This document shows positions 9,044 to 16,844 of a stretch of DNA of 64,000 nt, piece by piece; within the stretch, counting starts at the first letter, position 1; each line of letters starts with the position of its first letter. Source of the stretch: an uncultured Gemmatimonadota bacterium (GTDB taxonomy: Bacteria > Gemmatimonadota > Gemmatimonadetes > Gemmatimonadales > Gemmatimonadaceae); NCBI GenBank assembly GCA_903882745.1, contig CAIRYG010000007.1, positions 101,998-165,997 on the forward strand, read 5' to 3'. Both the position numbers and the translations under genes were made by a program. Below the pieces are notes generated by a model. It was not told the DNA's origin and made no database searches. It saw only the letters and a program-made list of their open reading frames with translations.

Positions 9044-9543
9044 CGCGCCCGGAACGTCCCGCTCTTTCCGCCGCTCTTCTCGAGCAGGCGGACCTGCTCA
9101 ATCACCATCGCTTTGTCCGCACTCTTCGCCATATCGTAAATGGTGAGCAGGGCGACACTCGCGGCGGTCATCGCTTCCATTTCGACGCCCGTCTGACCTA
9201 CCGTCTGCACGGCGGCCTGCACGCGCACGCCGGGCAGGGTGGCGTCGAGCGTGCATTCTACTTCCACGCTCGTGATGGCGAGCGGATGGCAGAGCGGGAT
9301 CAGGTCGGCGGTGCGCTTCGCCGCTTGAATGCCAGCGATCCGCGCCACACCCAGCACGTCACCCTTTTTGATGCCGTCGTCGCGCACGGCAGCGAATGCG
9401 GCCGCGCTCATGCGAATGGATCCGGCCGCGACCGCACGACGTGCGGTCGCGGTCTTGGCTCCGACATCGACCATGTGCGCGGTGCCTTTTGGAGATACGT
9501 GCGAGAGCACGGCGCGCTGAGGACTAGGAACGCGAGGGGTCAC
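9040..9543 (-). CDS. moaC: Cyclic pyranopterin monophosphate synthase MoaC
   Basis: 167 residues, the normal MoaC length. It acts in step one of molybdenum cofactor synthesis, turning the MoaA product into cyclic pyranopterin monophosphate. Recognisable landmarks are the start [42 protein letters not shown] and [11 protein letters not shown] (the usual DMCKA with Cys replaced by Ala). The GTG start overlaps the TGA of holB (GTGA), so translation is probably coupled to the DNA polymerase subunit. The first residues up to HMVDVG may be an extension; an internal ATG there is an alternative start. No other moa gene is in the window. Confidence 0.93.
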   Translation of the reverse strand: MTPRVPSPQRAVLSHVSPKGTAHMVDVGAKTATARRAVAAGSIRMSAAAFAAVRDDGIKKGDVLGVARIAGIQAAKRTADLIPLCHPLAITSVEVECTLDATLPGVRVQAAVQTVGQTGVEMEAMTAASVALLTIYDMAKSADKAMVIEQVRLLEKSGGKSGTFRAR

Positions 9544-10601
9544 GCGAGGATTTCCCGGAGCTGAGTGAGAAGCTGTGCGGAGATCAGCTGTGGATTGACG
9601 TTGCCGTCGGCGATTTGCTTGGCTTCTTCCACCACGCGTGTGGCGCGAGCGTGTGCCGAGGCGCGTGAGGCATTGCCATCGAGAACGGCGCTTTGCGTGC
9701 GCTCGTGCAACAACACCGTGACGGCGTCGAGCACGTCCATAAAACCGCCGCGCGACTTTGAGCTGCCCTGAATGAATGCCGTTCGCAGCGCAACGTCGCG
9801 CGTGCCGGTTGCGGCGTCGAGCAGCCCTCGCGCGCGCTCCGCGATGGCATCGGCGTCGGTGGCACCAATCAGACGCCCGGGAGCTCCGCCGGCGCGGCGC
9901 ACGCGATCTTCGGTGCGCCCTGCGCCAAGTGCGGTGGCAACGGCCGGGTTCGCGAGAAAGGCACGGACATCATCGTCACGCAGCGGCGCGACACGAAAGG
10001 TCACCACGCGCGAGCGAATCGTCGGGAGCAGCGCGCCCGGCTCGCTGGTCGTGAGGATGAGCGTGGTGTCGGGGAGGGGCTCTTCGAGGAGTTTGAGCAG
10101 TGCATTCGCAGCTACTTCGGCTCCCGCCTGGGACACCAGTCGCTCGGCGTCGCCGATGACGTACACCTTACGCTTCGCAAGAGCCGGGGTCCGCACGGCG
10201 TCCGCCACTAACAGGCGCGCGTGATAGGCGTAGATCGCGACCGAGCCGTCAGCACGTGGATAGAGACCGTTGGTGCCAATGCGTTCCGCTACAGCGTCAT
10301 CCCGCTCACGCGCGGCTTCTTCGGTCGAAATGTCGTTGGAGTCCTTCAGTTTCGCCCGCGGAAAATACCACCGCAAATCCGGATGGTTCCCGTTCGCCAT
10401 ATACTCGCAGTCGCGGCACTTCCCGCACGGCGACCCAGGCTCCGCGCAAATCAGACGGCGCCCCAGCCAGAGCGCCAACTGCTGCTTCCCGATCCCCGGC
10501 GGACCCTGCAACAACAGGCTGGCCGGAAGCACGCCACGGGTCACCTGATCGCTCAGGCGCTCGCGGAGGGCTTCGTGTCCATAGATCTCGAGGAGGGGCA
10601 T
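9540..10601 (-). CDS. holB: DNA polymerase III delta' subunit
   Basis: 353 residues of the clamp-loader AAA+ family. Walker A is [10 protein letters not shown] near residues 33-42. A zinc-binding group with Cys-x7-Cys-x2-Cys-x2-Cys follows at [31 protein letters not shown] and TIRSRV mark the sensor and arginine-finger region (the family SRC motif ends in Val here). An insert of about 40 residues after the zinc group ([18 protein letters not shown] onward) is longer than I expect. It works with tau/gamma and delta to load the sliding clamp. TATCTT stands 9 nt before the ATG. It is divergent from the P1 peptidase and coupled to moaC downstream. Confidence 0.9.
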   Translation of the reverse strand: MPLLEIYGHEALRERLSDQVTRGVLPASLLLQGPPGIGKQQLALWLGRRLICAEPGSPCGKCRDCEYMANGNHPDLRWYFPRAKLKDSNDISTEEAARERDDAVAERIGTNGLYPRADGSVAIYAYHARLLVADAVRTPALAKRKVYVIGDAERLVSQAGAEVAANALLKLLEEPLPDTTLILTTSEPGALLPTIRSRVVTFRVAPLRDDDVRAFLANPAVATALGAGRTEDRVRRAGGAPGRLIGATDADAIAERARGLLDAATGTRDVALRTAFIQGSSKSRGGFMDVLDAVTVLLHERTQSAVLDGNASRASAHARATRVVEEAKQIADGNVNPQLISAQLLTQLREILA

Positions 10602-10610
10602 GGTCCCTGC

Positions 10611-10616
10611 AAGATA
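10611..10616 (-). promoter_or_regulatory. -10-like TATCTT for holB-moaC
   Basis: Minus strand: TATCTT, nine bases, ATG at 10601. It shares the 63-bp divergent gap with an identical TATCTT that serves the plus-strand P1 peptidase gene. Confidence 0.5.
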
Positions 10617-10652
10617 CCCGATGCCGGAGTAGTGGCGCGAGGCGTCTGGCGA

Positions 10653-10658
10653 TATCTT
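10653..10658 (+). promoter_or_regulatory. -10-like TATCTT for the P1 peptidase gene
   Basis: TATCTT, six bases (CGCGGA), then the ATG at 10665. This predicts a leaderless message. It also supports 10665 as the start over any upstream extension of the frame. Confidence 0.6.
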
Positions 10659-10664
10659 CGCGGA

Positions 10665-11822
10665 ATGGCTAATCGTCCCCTGTCACTCGGCGTGCGCGCT
10701 ACCGCCCTCGCAACCCTCCTGGCGCTCCCCTCGCTGGCCACCGGCCAGAGTGAGCCCCGCCTCCGCGCCCGAGCCCTGGGCGTCGCCCCGGGCATCTTCG
10801 CGCCCGGCCCCTACAACGCCATTACCGACGTGGCCGGCGTTCGCGTCGGGCAGGTGACCCTCAACCAGGGCGACAAAATCCGCACCGGCCTCACCGCCAT
10901 CTTCCCGCACGGGGGCAATGCCTACCTCGACCGCGTGCCGGCCGCCGTGCACGTCGGGAACGGCTTTGGGAAACTCACAGGGAGCACCCAGGTACGCGAA
11001 CTCGGAGAAATCGAGACTCCGATCCTCCTGACCTGCACCCTCTGCGTCTGGCGGGCCGCCGACGCCATGGTGGACTGGATGCTCGCCCTCCCCGGAATGG
11101 CCGGGGTCCGCTCGCTGAACCCGCTCGTGGCCGAGACCAATGACGGGACGCTCAACGACATCCGGAGCCGTCCCATCACCGCCGAGGCCGTGCGCACGGC
11201 CCTCGAGAGCGCCTCGACTGGGCCGGTCCAAGAGGGGAGTGTGGGCGCTGGCACCGGCACCGTGGCTTTCGGGTGGAAAGGAGGCATCGGCACCTCGTCG
11301 CGGGTACTCCCCAAGTCGCTGGGGGGATACCGCGTGGGGGTGCTGGTCCAAACCAACTTCGGCGGCGTCCTGCAGATCATGGGCGCGCCCATCGGGCAGG
11401 CACTCGGCCAGTACGCCTTCCAGAACGACGTCAGTCTCGAGCGCGGCAATGGGTCGGTGATCGTCGTGATTGCCACCGACGCCCCACTCTCGGACCGCAA
11501 TCTCGAGCGCGTGGCCGCACGCGCCATGATGGGGTTGGGGCGCACGGGCTCCAGCGCATCCAACGGCTCCGGCGACTACGCGATCGCCTTCTCGACGGCA
11601 GGAGAGGTCCGTCGCGCCTGGAACGCCAAGAAGCTTACGACCACCGAGCTCGCGAACGAGGACGTCTCGGCGGTCTTCCAGGCCGTCGTTGAGGCCACCG
11701 AGGAGGCGGTCTACAACTCGCTCTTCATGGCGACCACCACCACGGCCAACGGTCGCACGGTGAATGCGCTCCCGATCGAGAAAGTCCGCCCGCTGCTCGA
11801 AGCGCGCGGGATTAAGAAGTAG
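10665..11822 (+). CDS. P1 (S58/DmpA-type) peptidase, exported
   Basis: 385 residues. A signal peptide (MANRPLSLGVRATALATLLA, cut near ATGQ) sends it across the inner membrane. The body matches the DmpA/BapA family of N-terminal-nucleophile aminopeptidases: ITDVAGVRVGQVTL near the start, GAGTGTVAFGWKGG in the middle, and GGIGTSSR at about 206-213. The last resembles the place where these enzymes cut themselves in two and expose a nucleophile serine. Substrates in the family are D-amino-acid or beta-peptides. The frame is open upstream to 10221, but that part lies antisense to holB and lacks a signal peptide. The 3' end overlaps the next, convergent gene by 11 bp. Confidence 0.87.
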   Translation: MANRPLSLGVRATALATLLALPSLATGQSEPRLRARALGVAPGIFAPGPYNAITDVAGVRVGQVTLNQGDKIRTGLTAIFPHGGNAYLDRVPAAVHVGNGFGKLTGSTQVRELGEIETPILLTCTLCVWRAADAMVDWMLALPGMAGVRSLNPLVAETNDGTLNDIRSRPITAEAVRTALESASTGPVQEGSVGAGTGTVAFGWKGGIGTSSRVLPKSLGGYRVGVLVQTNFGGVLQIMGAPIGQALGQYAFQNDVSLERGNGSVIVVIATDAPLSDRNLERVAARAMMGLGRTGSSASNGSGDYAIAFSTAGEVRRAWNAKKLTTTELANEDVSAVFQAVVEATEEAVYNSLFMATTTTANGRTVNALPIEKVRPLLEARGIKK

Positions 11823-12285
11823 GCGACGTCGCGGGCGGTGTTGCGGTGCTCGCGGCGCGTCCTGTGACTTGGTCGGCGTGAATGCGGAACACCACGGTGC
11901 GGTCCGGTGTCGGGTCGCCTTCGCTCAGCGCGTCCGGCACAAACCGACGCAGATGCGAGGCCGCGAGCGCGTAGGTGGTGTGCTGGTCGCCGTCGGGCTC
12001 GAGCACGTAGAGCGCGCCCTTCACGACGACTGATCGCCAGTCGAACAGTGCGTCGACTTCGTCGACCTCAAACGCGAGCCATCGATTGTGCGCGAGGGTG
12101 CGCAGCTTCGTTCCGTGCGCGGTGCGCCCGTAAATCCATCCCTCGGCGTACACAAAGTGGATCGGTTCGATGTCCACATGGTCGTGATAGCTAAAGGCCA
12201 CACGCCCCACGTAGTTCCGCTCGAGAATCTCGTTGCACTGCGCGCGCGTAAGTTCATGGAAGCTCGGAACTGGCGTGCGCGTCAT
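11812..12285 (-). CDS. Pyridoxamine 5'-phosphate oxidase-family flavin-binding protein
   Basis: 157 residues. FLELTRAQ-type opening (SFHELTRAQCNEILE), RNYVGRVAFSYHDHVDIEPIHFVY and GTKLRTLAHNRWLAFEVDEVD are typical of small split-barrel FMN-binding proteins annotated as pyridoxamine 5'-phosphate oxidase-like. The true cofactor (FMN, F420 or heme) and substrate cannot be read from sequence. It lies 14 bp after purK and is probably the last gene of the purE-purK transcript. ATG 12285 was chosen because upstream frame extension runs inside purK. Confidence 0.8.
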   Translation of the reverse strand: MTRTPVPSFHELTRAQCNEILERNYVGRVAFSYHDHVDIEPIHFVYAEGWIYGRTAHGTKLRTLAHNRWLAFEVDEVDALFDWRSVVVKGALYVLEPDGDQHTTYALAASHLRRFVPDALSEGDPTPDRTVVFRIHADQVTGRAASTATPPATSPTS

Positions 12286-12299
12286 CGATGAATGGTCCG

Positions 12300-13439
12300 C
12301 TAACGTTTTAAGAGTTCGTACGCTTGCTGCACGCGCGCGAGTGCCTCTTCCGGCGTCGCACCGACGGCGGAGAGATGCCCCATTTTGCGGCCGGGGCGCG
12401 CTGACGGTTTGCCGTACAGGTGCACGCGCACACCCGGAATGGTGAGCGCCTGTGCGAAGTCTGGGGCAATCCCGTCGTGCCAGAGATCGCCGAGGAGATT
12501 GTGGATTGCTCCCGGAACCAGAATGTCGGTCGCGCCGAGTGGGAGTCCACATACCGCGCGAATCATCTGCTCGAACTGGCTAGTGGCGTGCGCGCGCTCG
12601 CTGTGGTGATAGGTGTTATGCGGGCGCGGCGCGAGCTCGTTCACGAGGAGATCGCCGTTGGTGAGCTTGAACATCTCGACGGCGAGCAAGCCCACGATGC
12701 CCAGTCGCTCCGTGATCTGGAGCGCCAGTGCCATCGCCTGCGTTTCGGTCTCGGAGGCAAAGCCGCCTGGCGTCACAGCCCAGGTGAGCACGCCAGCGGT
12801 GTGATGATTGCGCGAGGGCGGATACACCGCCACCGCACCGTCGGCGGAACGGGCGACCATCACGCTCAGCTCTTCGTGAATATCGAGAAAGGCTTCCACC
12901 ACGGCGCACCCACCACCGACCCCGGTGAATGCATTGGCGCCTTCAAACGATTCCGTAACCCGCGCCTGTCCGCGGCCATCGTAGCCGCCGTGCGAGGACT
13001 TCACGATCGAGGGGCCAAGTGCACGCACCGCGTTGACGCATTCCTGCTCGGTGGTCACCGTTTTGAAGCCGCCCAGGGGGAACCCTTCACTGCGCAGCCA
13101 CTCTTTCTGGCGCGCACGATCCTGCACGATATAGAGCGGGCCAGAGCCCGGGTGCAGTGGCGTGATCGCGGCGACCGCGTCGAGCGTCTCCACCGGAATC
13201 TGTTCGATTTCGAGTGTGACCACGGCGCACTCGCGAGCAAGCGCAGCACCGGCCGCCGTGTCACCCCATTTCGCCGTGATGCACTTACTCGCGATCGGGC
13301 GCGCGCTGCACGAGGTATCGGGGTCGAGCACCTGGATGTCGTAACCCATCGAACGCGCGGCCATCGCCGCCATACGCCCTAACTGTCCACCACCGAGAAA
13401 CCCGATGGTCGCGCCCGGCAGAATCGGTGTCTGGGTCAC
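12300..13439 (-). CDS. purK: N5-carboxyaminoimidazole ribonucleotide synthase PurK
   Basis: 379 residues, normal for PurK, an ATP-grasp ligase. It carboxylates aminoimidazole ribonucleotide with bicarbonate and ATP in purine synthesis. It opens with ATIGFLGGGQLGRM. IVKSSHGGYDGRGQARV is the ATP-grasp loop, and VNELAPRPHNTYHHSE carries metal-binding residues. Its GTG start overlaps the TGA of purE (GTGA), so the two consecutive enzymes of the pathway are translated together. Confidence 0.96.
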   Translation of the reverse strand: MTQTPILPGATIGFLGGGQLGRMAAMAARSMGYDIQVLDPDTSCSARPIASKCITAKWGDTAAGAALARECAVVTLEIEQIPVETLDAVAAITPLHPGSGPLYIVQDRARQKEWLRSEGFPLGGFKTVTTEQECVNAVRALGPSIVKSSHGGYDGRGQARVTESFEGANAFTGVGGGCAVVEAFLDIHEELSVMVARSADGAVAVYPPSRNHHTAGVLTWAVTPGGFASETETQAMALALQITERLGIVGLLAVEMFKLTNGDLLVNELAPRPHNTYHHSERAHATSQFEQMIRAVCGLPLGATDILVPGAIHNLLGDLWHDGIAPDFAQALTIPGVRVHLYGKPSARPGRKMGHLSAVGATPEEALARVQQAYELLKR

Positions 13440-13921
13440 GGAAGGGTCTGCGCGAGCACGTCGGTGGTACGACCGTTCCGGTATGCGCGGAGCTTCTCGC
13501 GCACTTCCGGACGATGCGTGCCAACAATCTCGGCGGCGAGAATCGCCGCATTGATCGCGCCCGGCTTGCCGATCGCCAGCGTTCCGACCGGCACGCCGGC
13601 CGGCATCTGCACAATCGAGAGGAGGGCGTCGATCCCGTTCAGCGCGGTGGCGGGAATGGGCACCCCAAGCACCGGCACCAACGTTTTGGAGGCAACCATC
13701 CCAGGGAGATGCGCGGCACCGCCAGCGGCAGCGATGATACACAGCAGGCCGCGCGACTCGGCGGTCGATGCGTACTCGAACATCCAGTCCGGGGTACGGT
13801 GCGCCGAGACGATTTTCTTCTCGTAGGGCACACCGAGCTGATCGAGCATGTCGCAGGCGCCGGCCAGATGTTCATGGTCGCTGGCGCTGCCCATAATGAC
13901 ACCGACGAGGGGAGCGGTCAT
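13436..13921 (-). CDS. purE: N5-carboxyaminoimidazole ribonucleotide mutase PurE
   Basis: 161 residues, the size of a class I PurE. It moves the carboxylate made by PurK to give carboxyaminoimidazole ribonucleotide. PLVGVIMGSASDHEHL is the family opening; VSAHRTPDWMFEYA and AAAGGAAHLPGMVA contain active-site His residues. ATG 13921 was preferred over ATG 13939 because it starts right before the conserved core and because CATATT lies 6 nt upstream of it. First gene of purE-purK-PPOX. Confidence 0.95.
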   Translation of the reverse strand: MTAPLVGVIMGSASDHEHLAGACDMLDQLGVPYEKKIVSAHRTPDWMFEYASTAESRGLLCIIAAAGGAAHLPGMVASKTLVPVLGVPIPATALNGIDALLSIVQMPAGVPVGTLAIGKPGAINAAILAAEIVGTHRPEVREKLRAYRNGRTTDVLAQTLP

Positions 13922-13927
13922 GGGTGA

Positions 13928-13933
13928 AATATG
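13928..13933 (-). promoter_or_regulatory. -10-like CATATT for purE
   Basis: Minus strand: CATATT, six bases (TCACCC), ATG at 13921. It differs by one base from the TANNNT pattern seen at other operon starts, but the spacing is identical. No riboswitch can fit in such a short 5' end. Confidence 0.4.
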
Positions 13934-13989
13934 GCGCATTGTCGCGGGGCGGGGAATGCGCGGGCGGGGGGCGTGGGGGTACCCGTGCT

Positions 13990-14041
13990 GGCAGGAGGTG
14001 ATGGTAGGAGGTTTTGGCAGGAGGTGTTGGCAGGAGGTGTT
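13990..14041 (+). repeat. Four 13-bp tandem repeats, each with a perfect AGGAGGT
   Basis: Four consecutive 13-bp units of the form GGCAGGAGGTGTT occupy 13990-14041. The AGGAGGT cores begin at 13993, 14006, 14019 and 14032, a strict 13-bp period. Units two and one each differ by a few bases; units three and four are identical. The array sits 47-96 bp before the aldo/keto reductase ATG, too far to act as its ordinary ribosome site. The flanking 13940-13990 stretch is very G-rich. Confidence 0.9.
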
Positions 14042-14088
14042 GGCCTGCTGCGATTACTAGATTTCGGGAACTCTCACTGCCAGGGATT

Positions 14089-15084
14089 ATGCAGTACACT
14101 CGCCTCGGTCACACCGGTCTTACCGTCTCCCGCCTCTGCCTTGGCTGCATGTCTTTTGGCGACCCTGTTGGGTGGCGCGCGTGGGTGTTGGACGAAGCGG
14201 AGTCGCGTCCCTTCTTCAAGGCGGCGATTGACGCAGGGATCAACTTTTTCGATACGTCAGATATGTACTCGCGCGGCGTCAGCGAGGAGATCACCGGCCG
14301 TGCGCTCAAGGATATGGCGCGCCGCGACGAAATCGTGATTGCCACCAAGGTGTACTTCCCGGTGCGCGACGGGCACAATCTGAGCGGCCTCTCGCGCAAG
14401 CACATCATGCATGCCGTGGAAGATTCCCTCCGGCGCTTGCAGACGGACTATATCGACCTCTATCAGATTCATCGCTTTGACGACGCCACCTCGCTCGAGG
14501 AGACGCTTAGCGCGCTCGATCGCCTGATTCAGGACGGTAAGGTGCGGTACATCGGTGCCAGTAGCGGTCCCGCTTGGCTGATGATGAAGGCGCTCTCGGT
14601 GAGCGAGCAAAACGGATGGGCGCGCTTTGCTACCATGCAAAACCACTACAACGCGCTCTATCGCGAAGAAGAGCGCGAGATGATGCCGCTCTGCATGCAG
14701 GAGGGGGTGGGGGTGATCCCGTGGTCGCCCATGGCACGCGGGTATCTCACCCGCCCGTCGGCAGTCACCAAGGCGCGCCCCACGCTGCGCGCCACCGGCG
14801 ACAGCTATTCGATCGGCATGTACGACGACACGGTGAACTGGGCGATTGTCGACGCCGTGGAAGCCATTGCCACCGCGCGCGGGATCCCCATGGCGCAGGT
14901 CGCACTCGCCTGGTTGCTCGCGCGACGTGGTGTCACGGCCCCGATTATTGGGGCCACGAAACTCGCGCAGCTCACCGATGCAATTGCGGCACTCGACGTG
15001 ACGTTGACCGCCGACGAAATCGCCGCGATCGAAAAGCCCTACGTGCCGGTGCGTGTCCTCGGCTTTGAAGGGCCCAAGGGCTGA
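14089..15084 (+). CDS. Aldo/keto reductase
   Basis: 331 residues of the NADP-dependent aldo/keto reductase superfamily. It opens MQYTRLGHTGLTVSRLCLG. The catalytic tetrad residues can be placed: Asp and Tyr in FDTSDMYSRG, Lys in VIATKVYF, His in YQIHRFD. GVTAPIIGATKLAQL binds the cofactor phosphate. It should reduce aldehydes or ketones in the cytosol; the substrate is unknown. The frame stays open to a TTG at 14014, inside the 13-bp repeat array, so a longer form of 25 extra residues is possible but is not family-like. A strong hairpin follows the stop. Confidence 0.9.
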   Translation: MQYTRLGHTGLTVSRLCLGCMSFGDPVGWRAWVLDEAESRPFFKAAIDAGINFFDTSDMYSRGVSEEITGRALKDMARRDEIVIATKVYFPVRDGHNLSGLSRKHIMHAVEDSLRRLQTDYIDLYQIHRFDDATSLEETLSALDRLIQDGKVRYIGASSGPAWLMMKALSVSEQNGWARFATMQNHYNALYREEEREMMPLCMQEGVGVIPWSPMARGYLTRPSAVTKARPTLRATGDSYSIGMYDDTVNWAIVDAVEAIATARGIPMAQVALAWLLARRGVTAPIIGATKLAQLTDAIAALDVTLTADEIAAIEKPYVPVRVLGFEGPKG

Positions 15085-15090
15085 TGCACC

Positions 15091-15123
15091 ACGCGGGCGG
15101 CAATCGGTGATTGCCGCCCGCGT
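15091..15123. terminator. Bidirectional hairpin between convergent genes
   Basis: A perfect 14-bp inverted repeat (ACGCGGGCGGCAAT and its complement, 15091-15104 with 15110-15123) with a 5-base loop. It lies between the convergent aldo/keto reductase and nitroreductase ends. There is no clear T run on either side, so it may be a Rho-assisted or RNA-stabilising hairpin rather than a classic intrinsic terminator. Confidence 0.65.
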
Positions 15124-15138
15124 GCTGGTGCCGCTCGC

Positions 15139-15759
15139 TTAGCGACCGCCGACGAACCCTTCGCCCCACTTCCCGGCAAAGACGATCTGCCCGAGTGGCT
15201 TGCGCGTGCGCGGCGTGAGCTCGCGGATCTTCATCGACTCGGCGACCTTCTCGAGCGGGAGCTGGTAGCCCAGGGTGAACATCGTCATGATCGTGTAGCG
15301 ATCCGGGATCCCGAACGACGCGCGGATGTCGTCGGTCTCGAATCCGCCCATCTGATGCAGCATCAGTCCACGAGCGGTGGCTTCGAGGGCGAGGCTCAGC
15401 GCGGCTTGTCCCGCGTCGTAGGAATGCCAGCGGTTGGTGGTGTCGTCCTTGTCGATGCGCGTGTACGAGCAGATCACGCCAAGAATCGGTGCAAAGTCGC
15501 ACCAGGTCTGATTCGCTGGCGCGAGCGCGTCGAACGCGGTCTCCCACGCCTCAGGATTCGTGTGCCGGTCGCAGATGATGATGCGCCAGGGCTGCTCATT
15601 CATGCAGGAGGGGGCCCAGCGCGCGGCTTCGAGGACGCCCGTGAGGTCTTCGAGCGAGACGTGACGATCGGCGTCGTAGGCGCGCCCGCTCCAGCGAGCG
15701 GTCGCGTGTGCGTTGATAGGGACCGACGTGTGCGCCGGCTTCGGGATCGCCGCGCTCAC
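15139..15759 (-). CDS. Nitroreductase-family flavoprotein
   Basis: About 206 residues from GTG 15759. It matches the FMN-dependent nitroreductase family: ATARWSGRAYD near the start, LTGVLEAARWAPSCMNEQPWRII (FMN and substrate contact), GQAALSLALEATARGL in the middle and a C-terminal GKWGEGFVG. It should reduce nitro compounds or quinones with NAD(P)H in the cytosol. The frame remains open to a TTG at 15876. That extension is strikingly His-rich (HCAHHQHPQHQHHH), and might be a real metal-binding tail or simply untranslated; neither start has a good ribosome site. Confidence 0.83.
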   Translation of the reverse strand: MSAAIPKPAHTSVPINAHATARWSGRAYDADRHVSLEDLTGVLEAARWAPSCMNEQPWRIIICDRHTNPEAWETAFDALAPANQTWCDFAPILGVICSYTRIDKDDTTNRWHSYDAGQAALSLALEATARGLMLHQMGGFETDDIRASFGIPDRYTIMTMFTLGYQLPLEKVAESMKIRELTPRTRKPLGQIVFAGKWGEGFVGGR

Positions 15760-15912
15760 GAGGTGACAGAGCGCTGGTTGGCGCTCCCCTGCGTGGTGGT
15801 GCTGGTGCTGCGGGTGCTGATGATGCGCACAGTGAGTGATGGCAAAGAGGAATGAGCGTGTCGTCCACCAGTGCAAACGCGCGACCGCGCGCGTTCGTTT
15901 CGCGTGACGGTC

Positions 15913-16551
15913 TTACGGGAGCGCGTTCACGGTGAGTGTGACCACGCCGGTATTCGCCGCAGAGGCGGCGATCAGATCGTTCGCGAAGGTCGTGTAGCTC
16001 CCTGAGCAGGACGTACCTGCTCGGTAGACGCGCACCTCGGTGTCAGTGGCGTACTTCCAGTAGCCCCAATATCCCGCGCTGGACGAGGCCGGATGCGTGC
16101 CGAGGCACTGGAGCCCCGCGGAGCGGGAGAGGGCGACCATGACGGGACTCGTGGTCTTGTTGTCGATCTTCACCGCGAAAAAGCGGAAGGGACCAATCGT
16201 GTTGGTGATCGCTATGGTGTCCTTCACGATCGTCAGGAGCCGGTCAAACGACTGCGAGGAGGGGAGATCATCGATCCCCTGGTTGCCGCCGGCGAACGTG
16301 ACCAATGGCGGCGGCGTCCAGAGCGCCTGCGTAACCGTGAGGTTCGCGTCGCCGGTGACGGCCGCCCCGCAGCAGGCGAGATTCGCGACGCCGGCGGAGG
16401 CCAGCGACACCGTGATCGGGGCCACCAAATAGTTGATGGCCGTCACCTTTCGCGTGGGCGGTACCGGGGTCTCCAGGATGTTGCAGGAGACGGTGGAGGC
16501 GAGCAACCCGACTCCGACGAAGAGCAACCGCAGCGACCGCAGCGGCCGCAT
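15913..16551 (-). CDS. Hypothetical exported lipoprotein
   Basis: 212 residues, no family recognised. The N-terminus MRPLRSLRLLFVGVGLLA followed by STVSC is a lipoprotein signal with Cys23 or so. The rest is Ser/Thr/Ala-rich with a beta-strand character, several Cys (ACCG, LQCLG, SCSGS) and the pattern GYWGYWKYATDTEVRVYRAG. It probably sits on a membrane facing the periplasm or outside. ATG 16551 was preferred over a TTG at 16608, which would add 19 residues before the signal. Confidence 0.6.
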   Translation of the reverse strand: MRPLRSLRLLFVGVGLLASTVSCNILETPVPPTRKVTAINYLVAPITVSLASAGVANLACCGAAVTGDANLTVTQALWTPPPLVTFAGGNQGIDDLPSSQSFDRLLTIVKDTIAITNTIGPFRFFAVKIDNKTTSPVMVALSRSAGLQCLGTHPASSSAGYWGYWKYATDTEVRVYRAGTSCSGSYTTFANDLIAASAANTGVVTLTVNALP

Positions 16552-16624
16552 GTGCGTGACACAGGAACGAAGCAACAGGAGTCCCCGGCGATGGAGTGTT
16601 GTTAGCAAAATGGCAGGAGAACGC

Positions 16625-16656
16625 AGAAAGGGCCAACCGCGAGGTCAGCCCTTTCT
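16625..16656 (-). terminator. Terminator-like hairpin behind tRNA-Asn
   Basis: A perfect 9-bp inverted repeat (AGAAAGGGC at 16625-16633 with its complement at 16648-16656) begins 24 bp after the tRNA 3' end. Read on the minus strand the closing arm ends CCCTTTCT and runs into GCGTTCTCC. It probably ends the tRNA-Asn transcript before the lipoprotein gene. Confidence 0.7.
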
Positions 16657-16679
16657 GGGTCCTGCCGATCTGCTGGAAG

Positions 16680-16752
16680 CTCCCGAGGAGGGACTCGAAC
16701 CCCCGACAGGGTGATTAACAGTCACCTGCTCTACCACCTGAGCTACTCGGGA
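16680..16752 (-). tRNA. tRNA-Asn(GTT)
   Basis: A 73-nt cloverleaf on the minus strand: TCCCGAG acceptor stem pairing with CTCGGGA, discriminator G, D arm GCTC/GAGC, anticodon stem GGTGA/TCACC with loop CTGTTAA (anticodon GTT), and T arm GGGGG/CCCTC-type pairing with TTCGAGT loop. CCA is not encoded. It reads Asn codons AAC and AAU. Confidence 0.97.
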
Positions 16753-16762
16753 ATAGCTTCGA

Positions 16763-16791
16763 AAAATACCCTAAAGCTCACGCGGGGTCAA
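16763..16791 (-). promoter_or_regulatory. sigma-70-like promoter of tRNA-Asn
   Basis: Minus strand: TTGACC (16786-16791), exactly 17 bases, TATTTT (16763-16768), then about 10 bases to the tRNA 5' end. This is a standard housekeeping layout, unlike the -35-less protein gene starts nearby. Confidence 0.75.
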
Positions 16792-16844
16792 CTTCCACCC
16801 TTTTCGACCCCAACTCCTTGCCCCGCAACACGCTACGGAACCTG

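Noticed and set aside
10221..10664. An in-frame N-terminal extension of the P1 peptidase.
   Set aside because: It lies fully opposite holB, has no signal peptide, and the leaderless-type start at 10665 explains the gene.
13922..14013. A purine riboswitch upstream of purE.
   Set aside because: The likely -10 is 6 nt from the start codon, and the G-rich stretch shows no purine aptamer pattern.
13990..14041. The 13-bp repeats as a small CRISPR.
   Set aside because: Units are contiguous with no spacers.
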